From positions 707,284-771,283 of the forward strand of contig NZ_PGGU01000016.1 of assembly GCF_002872075.1 (NCBI RefSeq): a DNA stretch of 64,000 nucleotides, given 5' to 3'. Each line of letters opens with the position of its first letter. Within the stretch, counting starts at the first letter, position 1. The notes under the pieces are model-generated. The model was given only the letters and a program-made list of their open reading frames with translations, was not told the origin of the DNA and did not search any database. Below are positions 1-8,728 of the stretch, piece after piece. This stretch comes from Microbacterium aurantiacum (GTDB taxonomy: Bacteria; Actinomycetota; Actinomycetes; Actinomycetales; Microbacteriaceae). A program made the translations under genes and the position numbers.

Positions 1-28
1 TCCCGCACCACACACAAAGGAGTGACCT

Positions 29-1306
29 GTGAACACACGTGCCCAACGGCGGATCCTCACGACGGCCGCCGTCGCTTCCATCTCTGCACTCGCCCTCGCC
101 GGCTGCGCATCCGGCGCAGAAGGCGGCGGCACCGACCCGGACGCCGAGGTCACGCTGACCGTCGCGACGTTCAACGACTTCGGCTACACCGATGAGCTCC
201 TCCAGGAGTACATGGACGAGCACCCGAACGTGAAGATCGTGCACAACCGCGCTGCGACGAGCAACGACGCACGCGAGAACTACTTCCAGAAGCTCGGCAA
301 GACCGGCCTCGCCGACATCGAGGCGATCGAGGTCGACTGGCTCCCCGAGGTCATGAAGTACTCCGATCTGCTCGCACCGGTCGGCGATGACCTCAAGGAC
401 CGCTGGCTGGACTGGAAGACCGAGGCGGCGACCGACGCCGAGGGCAACCTCATCGGGTATGGCACCGACATCGGCCCCGAGGGCGTCTGCTACCGCACCG
501 ATCTCTTCGCCGCCGCCGGGCTGCCGACTGACCGCGAGGAAGTCGCCGCTCTCCTCGAGGGCGACTGGGCGAACTACTTCGAGGTCGGCCAGAAGTACAC
601 CGACGCCACCGGCAAGGCCTTCTTCGACTCAGCGGGCGGCACCTATCAGGGCATGGTCAACCAGATCGAGGCCGCCTACGAAGACCCGAAGTCGGGTGAC
701 ATCGTCGCCACGAAGAACGGCGAGGTCAAGGACATCTACGACCAGCTGCTCGCCGCCAGCAAGACCCAGTCGGCGCACCTCGGTCAGTGGTCGGACGACT
801 GGTTCGCCGGCGTCTCCAACGGCGCGTTCGCCACGATGCTCTGCCCCGGCTGGATGCTCGGCGTGATCGAGGGCAACGCGAAGGACGTCACCACCTGGGA
901 CATCGCGGATGTCTTCCCGAACGGCGGCGGCAACTGGGGCGGCTCGTACCTGACCGTCCCGTCCAACGGCAAGAACGTGGCGGCTGCTCAGGAGCTCGCC
1001 GACTGGCTGACGGCACCCGAGCAGCAGGTCAAGGCGTTCGCGAATGCGGGAACGTTCCCGAGCCAGAACGACGCCCTCAGCGACTCGACCCTGCTCGACA
1101 GCACCAACGAGTACTTCGGCGGAGCACCGGTCGGACAGATCCTCTCCGAGCGTGCGAAGGCAGTCACGGTCGCGCCGTTCAAGGGCGAGTTCTACTTCCA
1201 GATCAACGACGCCATGCAGAAGGCGCTCACTCGCGTCGAGGACGGCACGCAGGATGCCACGACCAGCTGGGACCAGTGGGTCTCCGAGGTCGAGGCCATC
1301 AAGTAA
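29..1306 (+). CDS. Sugar ABC transporter substrate-binding lipoprotein
   Basis: Extracellular solute-binding protein of the carbohydrate-uptake (family 1, MalE-like) group, 425 aa. The N-terminus is a lipoprotein signal peptide: positive residues (RAQRR), a hydrophobic stretch, and lipobox LALAGC with the acylated cysteine at residue 26, followed by a Gly-rich linker. It should be anchored to the outer face of the membrane and hand sugar to the two permeases that follow. The GTG start at 29 has a good RBS (aaaggag, 16-22). It is the first gene of a five-gene locus with a GH1 beta-glucosidase and a LacI regulator, so a beta-glucoside such as cellobiose is a plausible ligand (inference). The promoter lies outside the window, and no importer ATPase is encoded here; a shared MsiK-type ATPase elsewhere is likely. 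Confidence 0.9.
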   Translation: MNTRAQRRILTTAAVASISALALAGCASGAEGGGTDPDAEVTLTVATFNDFGYTDELLQEYMDEHPNVKIVHNRAATSNDARENYFQKLGKTGLADIEAIEVDWLPEVMKYSDLLAPVGDDLKDRWLDWKTEAATDAEGNLIGYGTDIGPEGVCYRTDLFAAAGLPTDREEVAALLEGDWANYFEVGQKYTDATGKAFFDSAGGTYQGMVNQIEAAYEDPKSGDIVATKNGEVKDIYDQLLAASKTQSAHLGQWSDDWFAGVSNGAFATMLCPGWMLGVIEGNAKDVTTWDIADVFPNGGGNWGGSYLTVPSNGKNVAAAQELADWLTAPEQQVKAFANAGTFPSQNDALSDSTLLDSTNEYFGGAPVGQILSERAKAVTVAPFKGEFYFQINDAMQKALTRVEDGTQDATTSWDQWVSEVEAIK

Positions 1307-1317
1307 TCCGTCGTCTC

Positions 1318-1360
1318 CTCTCCCCGCGTCCGGGCGCACATGCGTCCGGATGCGGGGGAG
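1318..1360 (+). promoter_or_regulatory. Intercistronic hairpin between binding protein and permease
   Basis: In the 78-base gap after the binding-protein gene, an imperfect inverted repeat of about 20 bp per arm (left arm around ctccccgcgtccgg, right arm around tccggatgcggggg) closes over a very short loop. Such stems behind binding-protein genes commonly protect the upstream mRNA segment or attenuate read-through, giving more binding protein than permease. That role is inferred from position. Confidence 0.5.
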
Positions 1361-1384
1361 GAACCTTGACCTGAGAAGGCAGTC

Positions 1385-2371
1385 ATGACCACCGCAACAG
1401 CCGCCCCGCCCCGGCGAGCCGGCTTCAGCCGGCGCCGTGCGCGCTGGGACCTGAAGCTCTCGCCGTACCTCTACATCTCGCCGTTCTTCCTGCTCTTCAT
1501 CGTGATCGGGATGTTCCCGATCGCCTACACGGCCATCATCTCCTTCATGGACTGGGACCAGGTCAGGGGCTCCGGGGAGTTCATCGGGTTCGACCAGTAC
1601 GCCTACGTGCTCGGCCAGCCGAAGTTCTGGGTGGCGCTGCGCAACACCTTCAGCATCTTCCTGCTCTCCAGCATCCCGCAGCTGATCGCGGCGGTCGCGA
1701 TCGCCGCGGTGCTCGACCAGAACATCCGCGGGAAGACCTTCTGGCGGATGGGCGTCCTGGTGCCCTATGTGATGGCACCCGTCGCGGTGGCCCTCATCTT
1801 CAGCAACATGTTCGGCGACAAGTACGGCATCGTGAATTCGCTGCTGGCCGACATCGGCATCGGCGCGATCCCGTGGCACTCCAACGCCTTCGCCAGTCAT
1901 ATCGCGATCGCCACGATGGTGAACTTCCGCTGGACCGGGTACAACACCCTCATCCTCCTCGCTGCGATGCAGGCCATCCCGCGGGACTACTACGAGGCGG
2001 CCACCGTCGACGGCGCCGGCAAAGTGCGCCAGTTCTTCGCGATCACCCTGCCGAGCCTGCGGCCGACGCTCATCTTCGTGATCATCACGTCGACCATCGG
2101 CGGGCTGCAGATCTTCGACGAGCCGCGCATGTACGACCAGTACGGCACGGGCGGCGCGAACAGCCAGTGGCTGACGATCACGCTGTACCTGTACAACATC
2201 GGCTGGGGCGAGTGGAACTTCGGCCGTGCCGCGGCTCTCGCCTGGATCCTCTTCCTCATCGTGCTGGTGATCGGCATGCTCAATCTCGTCGTCACGCGGG
2301 CGCTGGTCCGCGGCGATGCTCCGAACTCGGTCCGCAGACCGGTCAAGAACAAGGGACGGATGCCGTCATGA
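1385..2371 (+). CDS. Sugar ABC transporter permease (MalF-like)
   Basis: Integral membrane permease, 328 aa, with about six hydrophobic segments starting after a basic N-terminus (SRRRARWDLKLSPY). The cytoplasmic coupling loop that docks the ATPase is visible as EAATVDGAG at residues 204-212, followed by the usual ITLPSLRPT stretch. It pairs with the next gene as the heterodimeric channel. The stop codon overlaps the next start as ATGA, so the two permeases are translationally coupled. Length and motifs are normal for MalF-like carbohydrate permeases (binding-protein-dependent transport, inner membrane component). Confidence 0.92.
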   Translation: MTTATAAPPRRAGFSRRRARWDLKLSPYLYISPFFLLFIVIGMFPIAYTAIISFMDWDQVRGSGEFIGFDQYAYVLGQPKFWVALRNTFSIFLLSSIPQLIAAVAIAAVLDQNIRGKTFWRMGVLVPYVMAPVAVALIFSNMFGDKYGIVNSLLADIGIGAIPWHSNAFASHIAIATMVNFRWTGYNTLILLAAMQAIPRDYYEAATVDGAGKVRQFFAITLPSLRPTLIFVIITSTIGGLQIFDEPRMYDQYGTGGANSQWLTITLYLYNIGWGEWNFGRAAALAWILFLIVLVIGMLNLVVTRALVRGDAPNSVRRPVKNKGRMPS

Positions 2372-3300
2372 GCGTGATCGAGAAGACGGACGCCGTCGAC
2401 GGGACGGATCCGCGCCCGGGCCGGAGGACCCCGGCCGCTTCGGCGGGCCGCGTCAGCCGGAAGACCCGCCACGTGCGGGGTTCGCGTCCTGGCTGGGTCG
2501 TCTACGCCCTGCTGGGCATCGTGCTGCTGGGCAGCGTGTTCCCCTTCTACTGGTCTTTCCTCATCGGATCCGGCGACGCGTACACGCTCCGCGATCCGAA
2601 CATGTCGTGGATCCCCGGCGGCAACTTCTGGCAGAACGCCCTCGCCGTCATGAACGACCCGGCGGTGAACTTCTGGCGAGCGCTGTGGAACTCGATCTAC
2701 ACGTCGGCGCTGATCGCCGCATCCGTCGTCTTCTTCTCCACCCTCGCCGGCTGGGCGTTCGCGAAGCTGAAGTTCCGGGGCCGCGGCTGGCTGCTGGCCT
2801 TCGTCGTCGGAACGATGGCCGTGCCGACTCAGCTGGGCGTCGTGCCGCTCTACGTCCTGTTCAGCGAACTGGGCTGGACAGGCAGCACCGGGGCGATCAT
2901 CATCCCGGCGCTGACGAGCGCGTTCGGCGTGTTCTGGATGACCCAGTACCTCGGCCAGGCGGTGCCCGACGAGCTCATCGAGGCGGCGCGGATGGACGGC
3001 GCATCCTCGTTCCGCACCTTCTGGACGATCGGAGTGCCCGCGGCGCGGCCCGCGGCCGCCATGCTCGGGCTCTTCACGTTCGTCTCGGCCTGGAACAACT
3101 TCTTCTGGCCCTTCATCGTGCTCGACCGGCAGGACCCGACGCTCCCCGTCGCCCTTTCGCTGCTCCAGTCGAACCACTTCGTCGACTACTCGATCGTGCT
3201 CGCCGGCGTGCTGCTCTCGACCATTCCGCTGCTGCTGCTGTTCGTCGTGGCCGGCCGGCAGCTGGTCAGTGGCATCATGCAGGGCGCAGTGAAAGGATGA
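2368..3300 (+). CDS. Sugar ABC transporter permease (MalG-like)
   Basis: Second permease of the importer, 310 aa. The first roughly 45 residues are hydrophilic and cytoplasmic, then six hydrophobic segments follow. The EAA loop reads EAARMDGASSFRTFW beginning at residue 205. The ATG at 2368 overlaps the preceding stop (ATGA), which decides the start even though the frame stays open further upstream. The end overlaps the region of the GH1 start (ATG at 3297 or 3306). It forms the channel with the MalF-like partner; substrate specificity cannot be read from the sequence. Confidence 0.92.
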   Translation: MSVIEKTDAVDGTDPRPGRRTPAASAGRVSRKTRHVRGSRPGWVVYALLGIVLLGSVFPFYWSFLIGSGDAYTLRDPNMSWIPGGNFWQNALAVMNDPAVNFWRALWNSIYTSALIAASVVFFSTLAGWAFAKLKFRGRGWLLAFVVGTMAVPTQLGVVPLYVLFSELGWTGSTGAIIIPALTSAFGVFWMTQYLGQAVPDELIEAARMDGASSFRTFWTIGVPAARPAAAMLGLFTFVSAWNNFFWPFIVLDRQDPTLPVALSLLQSNHFVDYSIVLAGVLLSTIPLLLLFVVAGRQLVSGIMQGAVKG

Positions 3301-3305
3301 CCTCC

Positions 3306-4718
3306 ATGACCCGAACCTTCCCAGAGAGATTCCTCTTCGGTGCCGCGACCGCCGCGTACCAGATCGAAGGCGCGGCGTTCGAAGACGGCCGCACGGCGTC
3401 GATCTGGGATGCCTTCGCCCGCGTGCCCGGGGCGGTGATCAACGCCGACAACGGCGACGTGGCCTGCGACCACTACCACCGGTATCCGCAGGACGTCGCT
3501 CTGATGAAGGAACTGGGGCTGCAGACGTACCGCTTCTCGACCTCGTGGTCGCGAGTGCGTCCCGACGGCGGGGCCGTCAATGCGACGGGCGTCGACTTCT
3601 ACAAGCGCCTCGTCGACGAGCTGCTCGACAACGACATCGTGCCGTGGCTGACCCTGTATCACTGGGACATGCCGCAGGCGCTGGAGGAGCAGGGCGGCTG
3701 GACGAACCGCGACACCGTCGACCGGTTCGTCGAGTACGCGGGCACCATGCACGACGCCCTGGGCGACCGAGTGCACTACTGGACGACCCTCAACGAGCCA
3801 TGGTGCTCGTCGTTCCTCTCATACACCGCGGGTGTTCATGCCCCCGGGCGCATGGACGTCGGCGACGGCATGCTGGCGGCGCATCACCTGCTCCTCTCCC
3901 ACGGCAGGACCGTGCAGGAGCTGCGCCGTCGCGACGAGTCGCTCGAGCTCGGAATCACCCTGAACCTCACCGTCGCCGATCCGGCCGATGCCGACGCTCC
4001 GGCCGACATCGACGCCGCCCGGCGGATCGACGGGCAGTTCAACCGCTGGTTCCTCGACCCGATCTTCCGCGGGGTCTACCCCGATGACGTCATCCGCGAC
4101 TTCCGCAAGGTGGACAGCGATGCCGTCGCCCGCTGGGAGCAGGCCGTGCAGCCGGGAGATCTCGACGCGATCTCCACCCCGCTCGACGCCCTGGGCGTCA
4201 ACTACTACCACGGCGAGATGCTCAGCGGCACCGCTCCTGAGGAGGAGGCGCCGGGCGGCGACGCACCCACCGAACGGGCGACGGCGTCGCCGTTCCCGTC
4301 GACCGACGGCATCCACTGGGTCGAACGGGGACTGCCTCGCACCGCCATGGACTGGGAGGTGCAGCCGGAGGGCCTCTCCCGCCTCCTGCAGCGCGTCTCG
4401 GACGACTACGCCGAAGGCATCCCGCTCTACGTCACCGAGAACGGCGCCGCGTACGACGACGTTCGGGAAGGTGACACCGTTCCGGATTCGGAACGCCGTA
4501 CATTCCTCGTCGAGCATGTGAAGGCGGTCGCCGACGCGATCGACGCCGGCGTCGACGTCCGCGGCTACTTCTACTGGTCGTTGCTGGACAACTACGAGTG
4601 GGCATGGGGCTACGAGAAGCGCTTCGGCATCGTGCGCGTCGAGTACGACACCCAGGAGCGGACCGTGAAGGACAGCGGCCGGGAGTACGCTCGGATCATC
4701 GCAGCGCGCGCCGTGTGA
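3306..4718 (+). CDS. GH1 family beta-glucosidase
   Basis: Glycoside hydrolase family 1, 470 aa, the normal length. It hydrolyses beta-linked glucosides with retention. Typical start FLFGAATAAYQIEGA; acid/base glutamate E164 in TLNEPW; nucleophile E378 in VTENGAAYDD; C-terminal WSLLDNYEWAWGYEKRFG wall of the glucose-binding site. There is no signal peptide, so it acts on imported disaccharide in the cytoplasm. ATG 3306 is chosen because gaaagga (3290-3296) is correctly spaced for it. An ATG at 3297 (ATGA overlap with the permease stop) would lie directly against the RBS. It is the catabolic partner of the upstream importer. Confidence 0.93.
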   Translation: MTRTFPERFLFGAATAAYQIEGAAFEDGRTASIWDAFARVPGAVINADNGDVACDHYHRYPQDVALMKELGLQTYRFSTSWSRVRPDGGAVNATGVDFYKRLVDELLDNDIVPWLTLYHWDMPQALEEQGGWTNRDTVDRFVEYAGTMHDALGDRVHYWTTLNEPWCSSFLSYTAGVHAPGRMDVGDGMLAAHHLLLSHGRTVQELRRRDESLELGITLNLTVADPADADAPADIDAARRIDGQFNRWFLDPIFRGVYPDDVIRDFRKVDSDAVARWEQAVQPGDLDAISTPLDALGVNYYHGEMLSGTAPEEEAPGGDAPTERATASPFPSTDGIHWVERGLPRTAMDWEVQPEGLSRLLQRVSDDYAEGIPLYVTENGAAYDDVREGDTVPDSERRTFLVEHVKAVADAIDAGVDVRGYFYWSLLDNYEWAWGYEKRFGIVRVEYDTQERTVKDSGREYARIIAARAV

Positions 4719-4787
4719 GCCCGGGCGATCAGCCGCCGTGATCGTTCCGGCAGGTGGACCGGGAAGTTGCGCGACAGGAGGACGCTG

Positions 4788-5786
4788 ATGACGAGGGCGA
4801 CGATCGAAGAGGTCGCCGCGACCGCAGGAGTGTCGCGCTCCACGGTGTCGCGGGTCGTGAACGGTTCGACGGCTGTGAGTCCGGAGGCCCTCAGCGCCGT
4901 GCAGGAGGCGATCCGGCGCCTGAACTACGTACCGAACCGCGCGGCGCGGACCCTCGCCAGCAGGCAGACGCATGCGATCGCGCTGATCGTCCCGGAGGAC
5001 ACGACGCGTTTCTTCGGCGATCCGTTCTTCGCCGCCGTCGTCGCGGGGATCAGTGCGCGGATGACGCGGTCGGACTACGTGCTGAACCTTCTCATCGCCA
5101 GCGATGACCCGGGCGAGAAGACGACGAGCTTCGTCCGCAACGGCGGAGTCGACGGCGCGATCATCGTCTCGCACCACACCAGCGACTCCTTCGTGGACCG
5201 CATCGCCGAATCGGTTCCGGTCGTGTTCGGCGGCCGTCCGTTCACGGCACGCGCGAGCGACTACGTGGTCGACGTCGACAACGTGCTCGGCGGACGCGAC
5301 GCGGCTCAATACCTCATCGACCGCGGATACCGCCGTATCGGCACGGTGACCGGCCCCCTGACGATGCCCGCGGCCGTGGATCGTCTTCACGGCTTCCGGG
5401 ACGGACTCGCCGCCGCCGGCCTCGAGTCGGTGGTCGAGGTCGAGGGCGGGTTCAGCGAGGAGGCCGCCGCGGATGCCGCGCGCCGGATGCTGGCATCGGG
5501 CGCGGCCCTCCCCGAGGCGCTGTTCGTGGCCAGCGACCTGATGGCGCGGGGCGTGCTGCAGGTGCTCCGCGGCGCAGGAATCCGCATCCCGGACGACATC
5601 GCCGTCATCGGCTTCGACGACTCGCAGGTCGCGGTCGCGGTCGATCCGCCGCTGACCACGATCCGGCAGCCCATGTATGCGCAGGGCGAGACCATGGCAT
5701 CCGTGCTGCTCGACGTCCTCGCCGGGCTCGAGCCGGCCCACACGACGATCCTGCCGACCGAGCTCGTGGTGCGCGCCTCGGCGTGA
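4788..5786 (+). CDS. LacI family transcriptional regulator
   Basis: 332-aa LacI/GalR-type repressor. The N-terminal helix-turn-helix is TIEEVAATAGVSRSTVSRVVNG (residues about 5-26), with the hinge helix near RRLNYVPNRAARTL. A periplasmic-binding-like ligand domain follows to the C-terminus (IGFDDSQVAVAVDPPLTTIRQP is the usual late motif). Last gene of the beta-glucoside locus and its likely local regulator; the target operator is presumably upstream of base 1. ATG 4788 is preferred because acaggagga lies 5-6 bases upstream; a TTG at 4767 in the same frame has no such support. Confidence 0.93.
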   Translation: MTRATIEEVAATAGVSRSTVSRVVNGSTAVSPEALSAVQEAIRRLNYVPNRAARTLASRQTHAIALIVPEDTTRFFGDPFFAAVVAGISARMTRSDYVLNLLIASDDPGEKTTSFVRNGGVDGAIIVSHHTSDSFVDRIAESVPVVFGGRPFTARASDYVVDVDNVLGGRDAAQYLIDRGYRRIGTVTGPLTMPAAVDRLHGFRDGLAAAGLESVVEVEGGFSEEAAADAARRMLASGAALPEALFVASDLMARGVLQVLRGAGIRIPDDIAVIGFDDSQVAVAVDPPLTTIRQPMYAQGETMASVLLDVLAGLEPAHTTILPTELVVRASA

Positions 5787-5830
5787 CAACGAGCCTGCGG
5801 GCCGTCGTTCGTGGACGCGGCGGGATGGGA

Positions 5831-5876
5831 GGAGGAAGATGTCGGCCTCGGAGTGCGGAGATCGACATCTTCCTCC
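5831..5876. terminator. Perfect 14-bp inverted repeat, likely bidirectional terminator
   Basis: Arm ggaggaagatgtcg (5831-5844) pairs perfectly with cgacatcttcctcc (5863-5876) around an 18-base loop. It lies between the convergent lacI gene and the minus-strand unknown gene, where both transcripts need an end. There is no long T-tract. The left arm also resembles an RBS plus ATG, but no gene follows. Confidence 0.55.
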
Positions 5877-5897
5877 TTGCGTCTCGTCGAAGCCGGG

Positions 5898-6605
5898 TCA
5901 GCCGTCGCTCGATCGGACCTCGATCCGGTTCCCGTCCTGCTGAAGCCGAATGACGGTACCCACAGGGTGACGAGCGCGGAGTGGTTCCGGGCTGTCCACC
6001 TCGACGATGAACGTCGCCGCCGCATCGAAGCCTCCTTCGCTGCATCCGCCGCGCCCCTCGCCGGCCACGAGGCGAACCGCGATGCAATTCTGGCTCGGGA
6101 AGTCGGCGCTTTCGGGCATCGTGTAGGTGATGACCTGCACCCCGAGGTAGTCCTGGTATCGGACCGGATCAGGGAACTGCGGGCCTGAGAATTCCGCGGG
6201 CACATCGAGTTCTCGCGATTCGGTCAGCGTGGCGATCACCGTCGGATCGTGCCGCGCGGCGGTCCAGCCGATCCATGCGCCCAGGAGGCCCGCTGCCACC
6301 ACGGTGGAGATCCAGGCGAGCGCGATCGCGCGAGCGGAGCGTGGCGGCCGGGTCGTCTGAACGGCGGGTTCGGCGGGTTCGGCAGGTTCGAACAGATCGA
6401 TCGACTCGAACAGTTCCATCGCCTCGGACAGCGACTGCGGCGGCGCGGTGACCACCGCAGGATCCGCCGGCGGCGTCCGTTTCGTGTCTCCCTCCAGCTC
6501 TTGCAGCCGCCGCAGCGACTGCGGGTCGGTGTGGATATCGGCGTTGCGCCCGTATGCACGCGCTCGCAGGATCGCCAGCTCATCCGGTTCAGGAGAGTGG
6601 GTCAT
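5898..6605 (-). CDS. Unknown membrane-anchored protein
   Basis: 235 aa, no family recognised. The N-terminal ~90 residues are hydrophilic, with an acidic Pro/Ala/Glu segment (FEPAEPAEPAVQ). One transmembrane helix follows (IALAWISTVVAAGLLGAWIGW, about residues 92-113). The C-terminal domain of about 120 residues has two cysteines (QNC... GGC) that could form a disulfide outside the cell. It is therefore likely a bitopic protein with an external C-terminal domain. The next gene in the same direction is separated from it by a strong hairpin, so the two are probably separate units. Confidence 0.7.
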   Translation of the reverse strand: MTHSPEPDELAILRARAYGRNADIHTDPQSLRRLQELEGDTKRTPPADPAVVTAPPQSLSEAMELFESIDLFEPAEPAEPAVQTTRPPRSARAIALAWISTVVAAGLLGAWIGWTAARHDPTVIATLTESRELDVPAEFSGPQFPDPVRYQDYLGVQVITYTMPESADFPSQNCIAVRLVAGEGRGGCSEGGFDAAATFIVEVDSPEPLRARHPVGTVIRLQQDGNRIEVRSSDG

Positions 6606-6647
6606 CGTCCGATGATCTCATTCTGCTCGAGCGCCGGCTGAGAGGAA

Positions 6648-6692
6648 CACGATCGCGGGCCCGCTGCTCCCCTTCGCGGGTCCGCGATCGTG
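6648..6692 (-). terminator. Terminator hairpin after the 353-aa membrane gene
   Basis: Arms of 17 bases (cacgatcgcgggcccgc, 6648-6664, and gcgggtccgcgatcgtg, 6676-6692) pair with a single G-T mismatch around an 11-base loop. It lies directly downstream of the minus-strand gene ending at 6703, and it also insulates the next unknown gene. Confidence 0.65.
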
Positions 6693-6702
6693 GGTCTGAG
6701 AG

Positions 6703-7764
6703 TCAGCCGCCGAGCAGCCGGAGCATGTCGCCGCCGAACAGGCTGAACGCCGTGACCCCGGCTGACAGCAGGACGACACCGGCGGTGCCGGCGACCGCCA
6801 TCACCGAGATGCCGCTTCCGGCCAGGCGCTGTCCACGCAGTCCGACCGACACACCCGCTCGGATGGCGGCCGCTCCCGGCTTGTCGTCGCGATAGAGCTC
6901 GGTGCGCGCGGCGAAGCGACGGTGGAACTCCTCGGCGAGGACGAGTGCCGCCGCCATGGTGTCGGGTCGGTCGAACCTGGTGCTGTACGGCAGGTACACG
7001 TAGAGGCGATCGGAGACGAGTTCGATCTCGGCGCCGGATCCGAGGTCGATGACGCGGGCCATCAGATCGGGCGTGAAGATGTAGAGCGCGTCCTGCTGAT
7101 AGCCCTCAGGAACGATCAGCCGGAACACCCGGGCGAATTCGCCTTCCAGCTCCATCCGGGCGGCGCCCCGGCCGAGTCCGAGGGTGGGGATGATGCTACG
7201 CTTCCGGTTCGCCAGCACGATGTGCGGTACGGAGGTGGGCAGCGGCAGCTCGATGAAAGCGAACGGCCGTTGCACGGTCGCACGGTCCTGTCCGCGCGCG
7301 ATCGAGTGGTGCTTGCCGAGTTCGAACGGCATACGCGGGTCGTCACCGGCGACGACGGCTCGCTCACGGCCATGCAGAACGCGGGTGAACGCGGCCCCGG
7401 GGCGGCGCGTGTGCTCCAGAGTGTCGGCGTACGCCCAGCCGTTGCGCCAGGCGAAGGCCGCGACCTTCGCACGCCGGCTCAGGTCGACGGCGAACCAGAC
7501 GAAGCCGATCGCCGCGAGAAGCGGGTACCCCAGGACGAAGACGCCGAGAATCGGGGCGACCGCGAGGATGTCGCTACGCCCCAGCCACCACAGCGCGACC
7601 AGCATCGCTGCGGCGAAGAGCAGGACCCCGATCAGGACCGTGAGGAAGCGCCGGTGCACAGGGATGCCGCACGCGCGCTCGTACGCGAGGATGTCCCGAT
7701 AACCGGCCGATCGGCGGAGGGGATCCAGATCGAACGCTACAGGCTCCACGACAGCGTCGCCCAC
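6703..7764 (-). CDS. Unknown membrane protein, DUF3137-like
   Basis: 353 aa. Two hydrophobic segments near the N-terminus (VLIGVLLFAAAMLVALWWL and the VAPILGVFVLGYPLLAAIGFVWFAV region) precede a long soluble domain. A final hydrophobic segment sits at the C-terminus (about residues 318-345). The middle contains VPEGYQQDALYIFTPDL and SDRLYVYLPYS, which resemble the late part of DUF3137-type proteins; this is resemblance only. The start is GTG 7764, overlapping the stop of the upstream DUF1266 gene by 28 bases; an in-frame GTG at 7749 is an alternative. The overlap indicates a two-gene operon with the DUF1266 gene. Function unknown. Confidence 0.7.
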   Translation of the reverse strand: MGDAVVEPVAFDLDPLRRSAGYRDILAYERACGIPVHRRFLTVLIGVLLFAAAMLVALWWLGRSDILAVAPILGVFVLGYPLLAAIGFVWFAVDLSRRAKVAAFAWRNGWAYADTLEHTRRPGAAFTRVLHGRERAVVAGDDPRMPFELGKHHSIARGQDRATVQRPFAFIELPLPTSVPHIVLANRKRSIIPTLGLGRGAARMELEGEFARVFRLIVPEGYQQDALYIFTPDLMARVIDLGSGAEIELVSDRLYVYLPYSTRFDRPDTMAAALVLAEEFHRRFAARTELYRDDKPGAAAIRAGVSVGLRGQRLAGSGISVMAVAGTAGVVLLSAGVTAFSLFGGDMLRLLGG

Positions 7765-8609
7765 GGGCCGAGGCGCTTCGCCGAGGTCGCCGCCTTGAAG
7801 TCCGACCAGCCGTCTCCGTACTTCTCGTAGGACTTCTCATCGACCTTGCCGTCGCTCCAGTGCATGACGCGACCGGCGATGTAGCTGAGACCGAACTCGG
7901 CCCAGGACGAGAATCCGGGCCGGCCATCCGCGTTGATGCCTCGGATGATCGACCGGGCCTCTGCCGTGTCCGCATGGCCGAGTGCCACTCCCCAGGTCGT
8001 GAGCGCGACGGCCTGGCCCAGCGCGTAGCCGTCGAGGGACTTCACGAAGACCGAAGGCGTGATGACGTCTTTCCCCACGTGCTTGCGTGTCTCCTGCTCG
8101 ATGTACTCGATCGCGGTCACGAAAGAGCGTGCGTCGCGCTTGTCTCCGCCTTCCGCGGTGATCGCGGCGAGCCATTCCTTCGCCTTCGGAATCCGGCCGA
8201 GGCGTTCGGCGAGTTCGGCGCGCACAGCGAGGTACAACGACCACACCTCGCGACGACGGCGCACGGTCGTCAGGCGCTCGATGCCCTCCAGCCACTCGGC
8301 ACGCGTCTGGACGCCCCACTGATCGACGAGGGTTTTCTTCTCGCGGTCGCTGAGCCCCGATGCGGTCGGATCGTTCCAGGGGCCGGACGGCAGGTTCGTG
8401 ATCTGCAGGAAGCCGAGGGCGATCTCGTTCGCCTCTGTGTCAGTGGTCGAGTAGTCCTCGGACCCCTTCACCTTCGCATCAGGAAGGATCCACACCACGA
8501 GGAAGAACAGCACGACGACACCGACGATGGCCCATACCCACCACTGCCCGATGAGCCAGCCGATGATCGATCCGATGTCGTTGAAATCGACGCGTGCGAA
8601 GGGGTGCAT
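7737..8609 (-). CDS. DUF1266 domain protein with N-terminal membrane anchor
   Basis: 290 aa. One N-terminal transmembrane helix (WVWAIVGVVVLFFLVVWIL, residues ~25-43), then a soluble domain with DUF1266 hallmarks: LVDQWGVQTRAEWLEGIERL, GYALGQAVALTTWGVALGHADTAEA and SWAEFGLSYIAGRVMHW. DUF1266 proteins have no established biochemical role. ATG 8609 has RBS aggag at about 7 bases. It is first in a two-gene operon with the 353-aa membrane protein and diverges from a TetR gene; one operator at 8648-8665 could serve both directions. Confidence 0.85.
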   Translation of the reverse strand: MHPFARVDFNDIGSIIGWLIGQWWVWAIVGVVVLFFLVVWILPDAKVKGSEDYSTTDTEANEIALGFLQITNLPSGPWNDPTASGLSDREKKTLVDQWGVQTRAEWLEGIERLTTVRRRREVWSLYLAVRAELAERLGRIPKAKEWLAAITAEGGDKRDARSFVTAIEYIEQETRKHVGKDVITPSVFVKSLDGYALGQAVALTTWGVALGHADTAEARSIIRGINADGRPGFSSWAEFGLSYIAGRVMHWSDGKVDEKSYEKYGDGWSDFKAATSAKRLGPWATLSWSL

Positions 8610-8647
8610 GGTGCTCCTGGGGAGGGAAGGACGGAACTCGCGCTTAG

Positions 8648-8674
8648 ATTGAATGGCTATTCAATGAGTAATCT
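8648..8674. promoter_or_regulatory. TetR operator and divergent promoter
   Basis: A perfect inverted repeat ATTGAAT-GGCT-ATTCAAT (8648-8665) sits in the AT-rich gap between the DUF1266 operon and the TetR gene. A -10-like TAATCT (8669-8674) abuts it for the plus-strand transcript. The size and symmetry are right for a TetR dimer, so autoregulation and control of the divergent operon are likely (inference). Confidence 0.75.
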
Positions 8675-8728
8675 ATACGGAGGGAACCCGTTCCAGAAGC
8701 CCCGGCGACTCGCAGAGGAGGATGCCGC

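Noticed and set aside
7737..7764. Frameshift between the DUF1266 and membrane-protein genes
   Set aside because: Both proteins are complete in their own frames; a 28-base overlap of co-directional genes is better explained by translational coupling.
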